Shown: positions 1-5,975, numbered from the stretch's first letter. The stretch is DNA of 9,964 bases from Eubacterium sp. UBA3720 (GCA_002371335.1 DFHP01000014.1:5668-15631), one strand, 5' to 3'. Numbers and translations: made by a program. The notes: generated by a model from the letters alone, not told the origin.

Positions 1-1
1 C

Positions 2-190
2 GAGGAGACCGGACTGCCGAAGGCGAACGTCCTGCTCTATAAGCTCGAGGACGGCAGCTCTGTCATCATCAGACCGTCCGGCACCGAGCCCAAGATCAAG
101 GCGTACTATACCACCAAGGGCAGTGACCTTGCAGCCGCTCAGGCAGCCAAGGCAGAACTCGAGGCGGGCGTAGCGCCGCTGTTCGCATAA
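2..190 (+). CDS. Alpha-D-phosphohexomutase (phosphoglucomutase/phosphomannomutase), C-terminal fragment
   Basis: The 5' end lies outside the window; only the last 62 codons are present, ending in TAA at 188-190. The fragment carries RPSGTEPKIKAYY (codons 24-36), the phosphate-binding loop of domain 4 of the alpha-D-phosphohexomutase family, whose members move phosphate between C1 and C6 of hexoses (glucose-1-P/glucose-6-P or the mannose equivalents) in the cytoplasm. Which sugar it uses cannot be told from this piece; the bacterial pgcA/pgm-type enzyme is the likeliest. Codon use is strongly G/C-ending (48 of 62 third positions), unlike the genes that follow, which may reflect high expression. 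A strong terminator follows 10 nt after the stop, so this gene ends its transcription unit and is independent of the genes downstream. Confidence 0.9.
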   Translation, partial: EETGLPKANVLLYKLEDGSSVIIRPSGTEPKIKAYYTTKGSDLAAAQAAKAELEAGVAPLFA

Positions 191-193
191 CGA

Positions 194-247
194 AAAACCA
201 GCGCCGGCGGGCATTTGCGGATGCCTGCCGGCGCATCCGGTTTTTTT
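194..247 (+). terminator. Intrinsic terminator of the phosphohexomutase gene
   Basis: A 14-bp GC-rich stem (201-214 with 221-234, one G-T pair, loop TTGCGG) is followed by a run of seven T at 241-247. Flanking AAAAACC (193-199) can extend the base of the stem by pairing with GGTTTTT (239-245), leaving a few unpaired bases. The strength and the position 10 nt after the stop codon make this a clear Rho-independent terminator. Confidence 0.93.
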
Positions 248-259
248 AAAATCTTTTGG

Positions 260-288
260 TTGACTTATCCGGAAGGTTGCGCTATAAT
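260..288 (+). promoter_or_regulatory. SigA promoter of the tRNA-Leu gene
   Basis: TTGACT (-35, 260-265) and a perfect TATAAT (-10, 283-288) are separated by exactly 17 bp. Transcription would start near 295, only about 5 nt before the mature tRNA end at 300. This is the best consensus promoter in the window, as expected for a stable-RNA gene. Confidence 0.88.
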
Positions 289-299
289 TCCATTTGTTC

Positions 300-383
300 G
301 CGGAAGTGTCGGAATTGGCAGACGAGCAAGACTAAGGATCTTGTGACCGCCAGGTCGTGTGGGTTCAAGTCCCATCTTCCGCA
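300..383 (+). tRNA. tRNA-Leu (anticodon AAG)
   Basis: A complete 84-nt class II tRNA folds from the sequence. The acceptor stem is 300-306 with 376-382, and the discriminator is A383. The D arm is TCG/CGA (309-311, 323-325) with GG at 317-318. The anticodon stem CAAGA/TCTTG (327-331, 339-343) encloses the loop CTAAGGA with anticodon AAG at 334-336. A long variable arm GACC/GGTC (345-348, 353-356) and a T arm with loop TTCAAGT (364-370) complete the fold. The long variable arm, A discriminator and AAG anticodon all fit leucine (CUU, and CUC if A34 becomes inosine). No CCA is encoded (TAA follows A383), so the 3' end must be added by tRNA nucleotidyltransferase. Confidence 0.96.
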
Positions 384-391
384 TAACTCGA

Positions 392-421
392 AAAAGACCT
401 CGGAATTATCCGGGGTCTTTT
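392..421 (+). terminator. Intrinsic terminator after tRNA-Leu
   Basis: A 12-bp stem (AAAAGACCTCGG at 392-403, CCGGGGTCTTTT at 410-421, one G-T pair) closes a 6-nt loop (AATTAT). The T run is part of the 3' arm. It lies 9 nt after the tRNA and makes the tRNA a single-gene unit. The A-rich 5' arm means it could also work on the opposite strand. Confidence 0.88.
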
Positions 422-556
422 GAATTTACTCTGCTTCTTTTGAAACACTTGTTTTCCTGCACTGAAAATTCCCGGTACAGTATATACCATACCGGGATGA
501 GAAGGAGAATAAAAAACTATATAAATCTGGCGCCAGCCAGAATAATAATTAGTCTA

Positions 557-595
557 ACCTGAAGCATCTATATAACAAACGCTTCAGGTATTTTT
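557..595 (+). terminator. Hairpin followed by T run; orphan terminator candidate
   Basis: ACCTGAAGC (557-565) pairs perfectly with GCTTCAGGT (581-589) across a 15-nt loop, followed by ATTTTT (590-595). The shape is that of an intrinsic terminator, but no gene ends nearby and the tRNA already has its own. It may be a back-up terminator, the remains of a lost gene, or part of a leader structure for the next gene; see the interleaved repeat at 566-613. Confidence 0.45.
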
Positions 596-613
596 AGTGT
601 TTGTTATATGGAT
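566..613. repeat. Inverted repeat interleaved with the preceding hairpin
   Basis: The whole 15-nt loop of the 557-589 hairpin (566-580, containing ATATAACAAAC) is complementary to 599-613 (containing GTTTGTTATAT): 11 perfect pairs plus four more including one T-G. The two stems interleave, and with no linker between the strands they cannot both form fully, so in RNA they are alternatives. Confidence 0.7.
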
Positions 614-670
614 TGTTTCTATGTTTTACAGTATATATGCTAAATATGTCCAAACTATGATTAAGATGTG

Positions 671-734
671 AAAAAAAAAGAAAATAAATAAAAAAAGCAA
701 AAAAGCAGGAAACTTCACCCGATACGATTATAAT
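671..734 (+). promoter_or_regulatory. Candidate promoter of the fructosamine kinase gene
   Basis: A perfect TATAAT stands at 729-734. The matching -35 position (706-711, CAGGAA at 17 bp spacing) does not resemble TTGACA, so recognition would rely on the -10 box and perhaps on the A-rich tract at 671-706, which lies where an UP element would. The predicted start near 741 coincides with AGGAG, so the transcript would begin almost at the ribosome-binding site of the small ORF at 755. Confidence 0.45.
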
Positions 735-754
735 ATAAACAGGAGCGTGACAAC

Positions 755-835
755 ATGAGCATTGTCGCCGGTACGATCTCGAAAGGGGGCTGTTTTAATG
801 GAGATGTCTTATATAACATACGAATCTGTAAATGA
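755..835 (+). CDS. Possible 26-aa leader ORF overlapping the kinase start
   Basis: ATG at 755 follows AGGAG (741-745) with 9-nt spacing, a better spaced ribosome-binding site than many real genes here have. The frame runs 26 codons to TGA at 833-835, overlapping the first 38 nt of the kinase gene in another frame and passing over that gene's ribosome-binding site (782-789). The peptide MSIVAGTISKGGCFNGDVLY... has no domain I recognise and no run of one amino acid that would suggest attenuation. It could be a leader peptide coupling translation to the kinase, or a chance frame. Confidence 0.3.
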   Translation: MSIVAGTISKGGCFNGDVLYNIRICK

Positions 836-1706
836 CTGTATAAAAAAGCTGTTCGGAAACTCTGTTTATATAGAAAAAGAATCCAGAGTCCATGGTGGAG
901 ATATCAATGACGCCTTCAGACTTACGCTTTCAAATGGGGAGAGTGTATTTCTGAAGCAGAATAGTAAAGAGAACTATTCCTTTTTCATTTCAGAATATGA
1001 AGGGTTGAAAGCCCTGTGTTCAACAGAAAAAATAAACTGTCCCGAGGTATATGGGATAGGTGCAGATGACAGAACGGGGACTTCGTTTCTAGTCATGGAA
1101 TATATTGAACCTGCCCGAATGTCCATAAGCTCCCAGACGGATCTGGGATATCAGCTTGCACGTCTCCATATGTCAGATGCTTCAGCCTTTACGAAAGGCG
1201 GCATGCCGTTTGGATTTTTCAGGAATAATTACATCGGCGCTTCAGTTCAGATAAATACATTGAAGAAAAGCTGGATCGATTTTTTCAGAGACTGTCGTCT
1301 TGAACCGCAGATAAAAATGGCGGAAGCTTTCCTTGACTCGGAACAACTGAAGAAATGCGGAGTTCTGCTCGGGCATCTTGATAAATATCTGGAAGAACCG
1401 GCGAAGGCGTCCCTGCTGCACGGCGATCTGTGGGGCGGAAATGTGATGAGCGATACAGAAAAGAGAGTATGGTTCATTGATCCTGCGGTCTATGCAGGTC
1501 ATCATGAGGCAGATCTTGCAATGACACAGCTCTTCGGAGGATTTACTCCGGCGTTTTACAGCGCATATAATGAGATCATTCCTGTCGATCCCGGTTACAA
1601 AGACAGACGGGACCTTTATAATCTGTATCATTTGCTTAATCATCTTAATTTATTTGGAAGAGGATATCTGGGAGAAGTGCTCTCTGTTATCAATCATTAC
1701 GTATAA
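798..1706 (+). CDS. Fructosamine kinase family protein
   Basis: The 302-aa product matches fructosamine-3-kinase/ketosamine-3-kinase proteins (about 285-300 aa), cytoplasmic kinases with an aminoglycoside-phosphotransferase-like fold that phosphorylate sugar-amine adducts on proteins or small molecules, leading to deglycation. Visible motifs are the N-lobe HGGDINDAF (residues 32-40), the ATP-binding lysine in FLKQN (K53), the helix-C-type glutamate near E67, and NNYIGA (143-148). Further on come WIDFFRDCRLEPQ (159-171), the catalytic HGDLWGGN (208-215, D210), IDPA (D228) and LYNLYHLLNHLNLFG (273-287). I chose ATG 798 because AAAGGGGG (782-789) precedes it by 8 nt; an in-frame TTG at 762 would add 12 unrelated residues. 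It stands alone between two gaps, so its substrate cannot be read from neighbours. A small-molecule substrate is possible. Confidence 0.9.
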   Translation: MEMSYITYESVNDCIKKLFGNSVYIEKESRVHGGDINDAFRLTLSNGESVFLKQNSKENYSFFISEYEGLKALCSTEKINCPEVYGIGADDRTGTSFLVMEYIEPARMSISSQTDLGYQLARLHMSDASAFTKGGMPFGFFRNNYIGASVQINTLKKSWIDFFRDCRLEPQIKMAEAFLDSEQLKKCGVLLGHLDKYLEEPAKASLLHGDLWGGNVMSDTEKRVWFIDPAVYAGHHEADLAMTQLFGGFTPAFYSAYNEIIPVDPGYKDRRDLYNLYHLLNHLNLFGRGYLGEVLSVINHYV

Positions 1707-1940
1707 AGATAACAGGTAATTGCGAAGGATATATCAAAACCGGAAGCAACTCCGGCAGAGCTGCCTTCGGGAACGTCCAGTCAAAAGCCTGCTTTGCAGT
1801 CGGTCAACGAAAAAACATGTGCATCCCCGGTGATGTCATGGAAATTATCGAAAATTCTTATGGTATAAAAAAGGAATATGGGATTTTACGACGTATAATT
1901 ATAATAAGGCTTATTGTTCGTAAGTGTTTTGGGAGACTAA
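1707..1940. other. Spacer between kinase and dgt with small hairpins
   Basis: No convincing gene. Visible dyads are CCGGA/TCCGG (1740-1744, 1751-1755), GGCA/TGCC (1754-1757, 1762-1765), CTGC/GCAG (1789-1792, 1796-1799), and CATG-CATC/GATG-CATG (1816-1825, 1832-1840). None has a T run, so there is no clear terminator for the kinase gene. The segment 1740-1805 is richer in GC than its surroundings. One frame is open across the spacer, and a 45-codon ORF (1817-1954) lies in it but lacks a ribosome-binding site. The pieces at 1715-1726 and 1794-1803 recur at the right end of the window. Confidence 0.55.
1894..1905 (+). promoter_or_regulatory. Tandem -10 boxes upstream of dgt
   Basis: Two TATAAT hexamers lie back to back (1894-1899 and 1900-1905). 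Neither has a recognisable TTGACA at 16-18 bp (1871-1876 is AAGGAA, 1877-1882 is TATGGG). A start near 1906-1912 would give a leader of about 30 nt before dgt. This is the only promoter candidate I see for the dgt-dnaG-rpoD run. Confidence 0.45.
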
Positions 1941-2948
1941 ATGAATATTCGTGAACAAATAGAACAAATGGAAATAGATACCCTGAGTCCATATGCGTCT
2001 TTCAGCTGCAGATCGGAAGGACGCAGCAGGCCGGAGAAAGAATGTGACATACGTACGGTTTATCAGCGTGACAGGGACAGGATACTGCACTGCAAAGCCT
2101 TTCGGCGTCTGAAAGATAAGACCCAGGTTTTTCTTTCACCGCAGGGAGATCACTACAGGACCAGACTCACCCACACTCTGGAGGTATCGCAGATAGCCAG
2201 AACTATTGCAAGAGCCCTGAATCTGAATGTGGATCTGGTGGAAGCTGTTTCATTGGGACATGACGTGGGACACACTCCTTTCGGACATGCCGGCGAGCGG
2301 GCATTGAACATTCTTTGCCCGGAGGGATTCAGGCACAATAAACAGAGTATAAGAGTGCTGAATTTTCTGGAAAACGATGGAAAGGGGCTGAACCTGACCC
2401 GGGAAGTGCTGGACGGGATCGAAAACCATCAGATGTCAAAAATGCCTTCCACGCTGGAAGGGCAGGTCGTTCGTCTCAGTGATAAGATCGCTTATATCCA
2501 TCACGACATGGATGACGCGCAGCGAGCGGGCATGATCTCAGAGGATGATATCCCTATAACGGTAAGAATGACGCTGGGCTTTAATCTGAAGGAGAGGCTT
2601 GACAAGCTTGTCCACGATATCATTGAAAACAGTCTGGGAAAAAACCAGATAACGATGTCTGATAACGTGGCTCAGGCCATGAAAATGCTGAGGCGGCTGA
2701 TGTATGAGGACGTCTATAAAAATGACCTTGCGAAATCAGAGGAATCAAAGGTATATTTGATATTAAAAGTAATGTATGAGTATTACAACGATGATCCGGA
2801 ACATATGCCTGAAAAATATCAGAATATGATCCGTGAAGGGCATTCAAGGGAAAGGGTCGTCTGTGATTATATCGCCGGAATGACTGATCAGTATTGTATC
2901 AGACAGTTTAAGGATATCTATATCCCGGAAGCATGGGATGTTTATTAA
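1941..2948 (+). CDS. dgt: dGTP triphosphohydrolase-like HD-domain protein (Dgt family)
   Basis: This 335-aa protein belongs to the short (about 330-340 aa) form of the dGTPase family found at the head of the dnaG-rpoD cluster in Clostridia. These enzymes cut dNTPs to the deoxynucleoside plus triphosphate and so help set dNTP pools for replication. The metal-binding HD residues are present: H78 in RTRLTHTLEV, H107-D108 in LGHDVGHTPFGH, and D181 in RLSDKIAYIHHD. The N-terminal block SRPEKECDIRTVYQRDRDRILHCKAFRRLKDKTQ (29-62) is also typical. ATG 1941 follows GGGAG (1931-1935) at 5 nt. dnaG starts 77 nt downstream on the same strand. Specificity for dGTP over other dNTPs is not decided by the sequence, and some members need an activating nucleotide. 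Confidence 0.93.
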   Translation: MNIREQIEQMEIDTLSPYASFSCRSEGRSRPEKECDIRTVYQRDRDRILHCKAFRRLKDKTQVFLSPQGDHYRTRLTHTLEVSQIARTIARALNLNVDLVEAVSLGHDVGHTPFGHAGERALNILCPEGFRHNKQSIRVLNFLENDGKGLNLTREVLDGIENHQMSKMPSTLEGQVVRLSDKIAYIHHDMDDAQRAGMISEDDIPITVRMTLGFNLKERLDKLVHDIIENSLGKNQITMSDNVAQAMKMLRRLMYEDVYKNDLAKSEESKVYLILKVMYEYYNDDPEHMPEKYQNMIREGHSRERVVCDYIAGMTDQYCIRQFKDIYIPEAWDVY

Positions 2949-2962
2949 TAAAAATTTCCCGC

Positions 2963-3007
2963 TTCATGATCAAACTGTTTCAGAAATGACACACGGCAGG
3001 TTTCAGT
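2963..3007 (+). repeat. 44-45 nt intergenic element, copy C (upstream of dnaG)
   Basis: Located between dgt and the dnaG ribosome-binding site. The first 26 nt (2963-2988, beginning TTCATGATCA and ending TTTCAGAAATG) match 25 of 26 bases of copy B read on the minus strand (9848 down to 9823). The following 19 nt, ending GTTTCAGT, match less well (roughly two thirds). The element ends 6 nt before AGGAG of dnaG. Confidence 0.75.
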
Positions 3008-3025
3008 TATTACAGGAGTTTCAAA

Positions 3026-4807
3026 TTGGCATCAAGATATTCAGATGAAATAATTGAAGAAGTCCGGGCAGGAAATGATATCGTTGATATTATTTCGGGC
3101 TATGTAAAGCTGACCAAAAGAGGAAGTAATTATTTTGGTCTTTGTCCGTTTCACAATGAAAAATCCCCGTCTTTTTCGGTCTCGCAGGATAAGCAGATGT
3201 ATTACTGCTTCGGATGTCATGCGGGAGGAAGTGTATTCACCTTCCTGATGCAGTATGAGAATTATACATTTCAGGAAGCTGTCCGATATCTTGCAGAACG
3301 TGCTGATATCAAGCTTCCCGAGGAAGAGTACTCCCCGGAGATGCGTGAAAAAGCAGACAGGAAAGCGCAGCTTCTGGAGATCAACAGAGAAGCCGCGAAG
3401 TATTATTATACTAAGCTTCGGTCGCCGCAGGGGAAGGCAGGAATGGAATACCTGCACGGAAGACAGCTTTCCGATGATACGATAAGAGCCTTCGGATTGG
3501 GATACGCCGGAAGATACAGCAGCGAGCTTTACAGATATCTCAGATCAAAAGGATACGACGACCGGATCCTCGGAGAGTCGGGACTTTTTCACATGGACGA
3601 ACGGAAGGGCGCGTCAGATAAGTTCTGGAACAGAGTCATGTTTCCGATCATGGACATAAATAACAGAGTCATAGGTTTTGGAGGCCGCGTCATGGGAGAC
3701 GCGAAACCAAAATATCTTAATTCACCCGAGACCGCTGTGTTTGAGAAAAGCCGGAATCTGTACGGACTGAATATTGCAAGAAGGACAAGACAGAACTATC
3801 TGATACTGTGCGAGGGGTATATGGATGTTATCGCGATGCATCAGGCAGGATTTACGTGCGCGGCGGCTTCCTTGGGAACATCCCTCACATCGGGGCACTG
3901 TTCGCTGATCAAGCGTTTTAAAAGTAAAGTGCTTCTGATATATGACAGTGATGATGCAGGTGTCAATGCAGCACTGCGCGCAATCCCCATGCTCCGGGAG
4001 AGCGGCATAGAATCAAGGATCGTGGATCTTAAACCATATAAAGACCCGGATGAGTTTATCAAGGCTTTGGGAGCCGAAGCCTTTGAACAGAGACTTCACG
4101 ACGCTGAAAACAGTTTCATGTTTGAAATACGCATGAAGGAACGGGAATATAATTTGAACGATCCTCAGGGCAAGAGTGACTTTTTAAATGATGCTGCCGC
4201 CCACTTTATGGTGCTGCAGGATGAGATAGCCATCGAGAATTATACAGATGAAATAGCCCGGCGGTACATGTTTCCGAAGGAAACGCTGGAGAAGGCGGTC
4301 AGAAAAGCGGCGATGAAAAAAGCCGGCGTCCGGGAGATAAATGTCCCCGGATCGACACGCAGGGTTCAAAAACAGAAGGATACCGGCGATATAAAAGCGC
4401 AGAAACTGATGATGACCTGGCTCATTAATTATCCGAATCTGATAGATTCCCTGGAAGAATACCTTCATACGGAGGATTTTACGGATGATCTTACCAGAAA
4501 AGTAGCAGGGATGGTTTTCGAACAGTATAAAAAAACCGGAAAGGTCAGTCCGGCTTACATTTTGAATCATTTTGAGGAAGAGGAAGAGCAGAAAAAAATC
4601 GCGGAAATGTTTAATACGGAATTAAATCTTGATTCCGGGGAGGATAAAAGAAAAGCACTGCATGACGTACTGATGCGTCTGAAACGATCCAGTCTCGACG
4701 TCAGATTGAAAAATCTTGACTGGAGCGACATGGAGGAAGTCAGAAAGGTTACAGAAGAACGAAGAAAGTTTGAAAAATTTAAGATTTCCGGAATTCCGGA
4801 AATATAA
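3026..4807 (+). CDS. dnaG: DNA primase
   Basis: DnaG makes the RNA primers for Okazaki fragments and interacts with the replicative helicase. The 593-aa product has all three parts. The CHC2 zinc-binding domain has C40, H43, C61 and C64 (CPFH...CFGC). The RNA-polymerase core has IGFGGR (216-221), KPKYLNSPET (227-236), the TOPRIM glutamate in EGYMDV (E263) and the metal-binding DSDDAG (307-312). The C-terminal region of about 140 residues is more divergent and is where helicase binding is expected. The start is TTG at 3026 with AGGAG (3014-3018) 7 nt upstream. No ATG exists until well inside the zinc domain, so TTG is the only start that keeps the family N-terminus (SDEIIEEVRAGNDIVDIISGYV). 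Its last codons form a 20-bp palindrome (4784-4803). Same strand as dgt and rpoD. Confidence 0.97.
   Translation: MASRYSDEIIEEVRAGNDIVDIISGYVKLTKRGSNYFGLCPFHNEKSPSFSVSQDKQMYYCFGCHAGGSVFTFLMQYENYTFQEAVRYLAERADIKLPEEEYSPEMREKADRKAQLLEINREAAKYYYTKLRSPQGKAGMEYLHGRQLSDDTIRAFGLGYAGRYSSELYRYLRSKGYDDRILGESGLFHMDERKGASDKFWNRVMFPIMDINNRVIGFGGRVMGDAKPKYLNSPETAVFEKSRNLYGLNIARRTRQNYLILCEGYMDVIAMHQAGFTCAAASLGTSLTSGHCSLIKRFKSKVLLIYDSDDAGVNAALRAIPMLRESGIESRIVDLKPYKDPDEFIKALGAEAFEQRLHDAENSFMFEIRMKEREYNLNDPQGKSDFLNDAAAHFMVLQDEIAIENYTDEIARRYMFPKETLEKAVRKAAMKKAGVREINVPGSTRRVQKQKDTGDIKAQKLMMTWLINYPNLIDSLEEYLHTEDFTDDLTRKVAGMVFEQYKKTGKVSPAYILNHFEEEEEQKKIAEMFNTELNLDSGEDKRKALHDVLMRLKRSSLDVRLKNLDWSDMEEVRKVTEERRKFEKFKISGIPEI
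4784..4803. repeat. 20-bp perfect palindrome at the 3' end of dnaG
   Basis: ATTTCCGGAATTCCGGAAAT is an exact 20-bp palindrome covering the last codons of dnaG up to just before the stop. In RNA it would give an 8-bp stem with an AATT loop. No T run follows, so it is not a standard terminator; it could slow or pause transcription or be an mRNA-processing site between dnaG and rpoD. Confidence 0.85.
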
Positions 4808-4855
4808 GTCAGGAACTGTTTTTATCGGAATCAGCTTAGAAAGAGGTCAGACAAC

Positions 4856-5974
4856 ATGGAAAAAGAAAAACTGATGGAACACCTGAAAAAGCTCAGAGAA
4901 ATAGCGAAAGAAAAGAAGGATACGCTGGAATACCGTGAAATAAAAGATTTCTTTAAGGAAATGAACCTTACGGGGGGACAGCTGGAAATAGTAGTTTCCT
5001 ATCTGGAGGATCACGGAGTGGATGTTTTGCGCATGTCCGATGAAGACAGTGAGCCTGATGAAAAACTTTTGATTGAAAAAGATACAGAGCCCGAAGACGA
5101 TGAAATCAATCTGGAAAATATAGATATTTCCGTTCCGGAAAACATTAATATAGAAGACCCTGTCAGATTGTACCTGAAGGAGATCGGCAAGGTGCCGCTT
5201 CTTTCCGCGGAAGAGGAGATAGAACTGGCACAGAGGATGGAGAAGGGCGATGAAGAAGCCAGAAAACGGCTGGCGGAGTCGAACCTTCGTCTCGTAGTTT
5301 CTATTGCAAAGCGCTATGTGGGACGTGGAATGCTCTTTCTGGACCTGATCCAGGAGGGCAATCTGGGACTCATAAAAGCTGTTGAAAAATTTGATTACAG
5401 AAAAGGTTATAAATTTTCTACATATGCTACATGGTGGATACGTCAGGCTATCACAAGGGCCATTGCCGATCAGGCCAGAACTATCCGGATACCTGTGCAT
5501 ATGGTAGAGATGATCAATAAGCTGATACGTGTTTCCAGGCAGCTGCTGCAAGATCTGGGCCGCGAGCCTACGCCTGATGAGATAGCGAAAGAGATGGATA
5601 TGTCGGTAGACCGTGTTCGCGAGATACTGAAGATCTCGCAGGAGCCGGTTTCTCTGGAGACGCCTATAGGAGAAGAGGAAGACAGTCATCTGGGTGATTT
5701 TATCAGAGATGACAATGCTCCGATACCATCAGAAGCGGCTGCGTTCACAATGCTCAAGGAGCAGCTGGAGGATGTATTGGAAACTCTTACAGAAAGAGAG
5801 CAGAAGGTGCTCCGTCTTCGCTTCGGGCTGGACGACGGACGCACGAGAACACTTGAGGAAGTGGGCCGTGAGTTTAATGTGACGCGTGAAAGGATCCGTC
5901 AGATAGAGGCAAAGGCCCTGCGCAAGCTGCGTCATCCGAGCCGCAGCAGAAAACTTAAGGATTTTCTTGATTAA
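4856..5974 (+). CDS. rpoD: RNA polymerase primary sigma factor (SigA/RpoD)
   Basis: A 372-aa group 1 sigma70 factor that directs RNA polymerase to housekeeping promoters. Domains in order: region 1.1-like acidic N-terminus (about 1-95); region 1.2 DPVRLYLKEIGKVPLLS (101-117); core region 2 with FLDLIQEGNLGLIKAVEKF (161-179) and the -10-reading helix FSTYATWWIRQAITRAIA (187-204); RTIRIPVHM (209-216 area); region 3 (about 220-290); and region 4 with the helix-turn-helix TLEEVGREFNVTRERIRQIE (332-351), which reads the -35. The length is that of SigA in Firmicutes, without the long insert of E. coli sigma70. ATG 4856 is preceded by AAGAGG (4841-4846) at 9 nt. It lies 48 nt after dnaG and its stop is next to or within the start of trmK, so the two are probably translationally coupled. 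Confidence 0.98.
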   Translation: MEKEKLMEHLKKLREIAKEKKDTLEYREIKDFFKEMNLTGGQLEIVVSYLEDHGVDVLRMSDEDSEPDEKLLIEKDTEPEDDEINLENIDISVPENINIEDPVRLYLKEIGKVPLLSAEEEIELAQRMEKGDEEARKRLAESNLRLVVSIAKRYVGRGMLFLDLIQEGNLGLIKAVEKFDYRKGYKFSTYATWWIRQAITRAIADQARTIRIPVHMVEMINKLIRVSRQLLQDLGREPTPDEIAKEMDMSVDRVREILKISQEPVSLETPIGEEEDSHLGDFIRDDNAPIPSEAAAFTMLKEQLEDVLETLTEREQKVLRLRFGLDDGRTRTLEEVGREFNVTRERIRQIEAKALRKLRHPSRSRKLKDFLD

Positions 5975-5975
5975 A

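Larger units (their letters stand above)
422..728. other. Gene-free stretch with several hairpins and an A-rich tract
   Basis: No convincing gene is seen; open frames here are short, and the one running from inside the tRNA lacks a ribosome-binding site. The stretch holds three inverted repeats. The first is TCCCGGTA/TACCGGGA (470-477, 490-497). The second is TCTGGC/GCCAGA with a 4-nt loop (526-531, 536-541). The third is the interleaved pair listed separately at 557-613. An isolated GAAGGAG at 501-507 looks like a ribosome-binding site but has no start codon in range. From about 671 to 706 the sequence is almost pure A with a few G and T, which would bend the DNA and could serve as an UP element for the promoter that follows. 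Confidence 0.6.

Noticed and set aside
359..562. 67-codon plus-strand frame starting inside the tRNA
   Set aside because: Begins within the T arm of tRNA-Leu, crosses its terminator and has no ribosome-binding site.
947..964. ATTTCTGAAGCAGAAT in the kinase gene matches 16 nt of element copy A
   Set aside because: It encodes the conserved ATP-binding FLKQN of the kinase, and similarity does not extend into the rest of the element; coincidence is the simpler reading.
1242..1643. 133-codon minus-strand frame opposite the fructosamine kinase
   Set aside because: Overlaps the conserved catalytic part of the kinase and shows no domain.
4847..5689. 280-codon open frame on the minus strand opposite rpoD
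   Set aside because: Lies fully within the clearly identified sigma-factor gene; its translation is rich in F, Y, R, H and Q with no recognisable domain, as expected of an antisense shadow.
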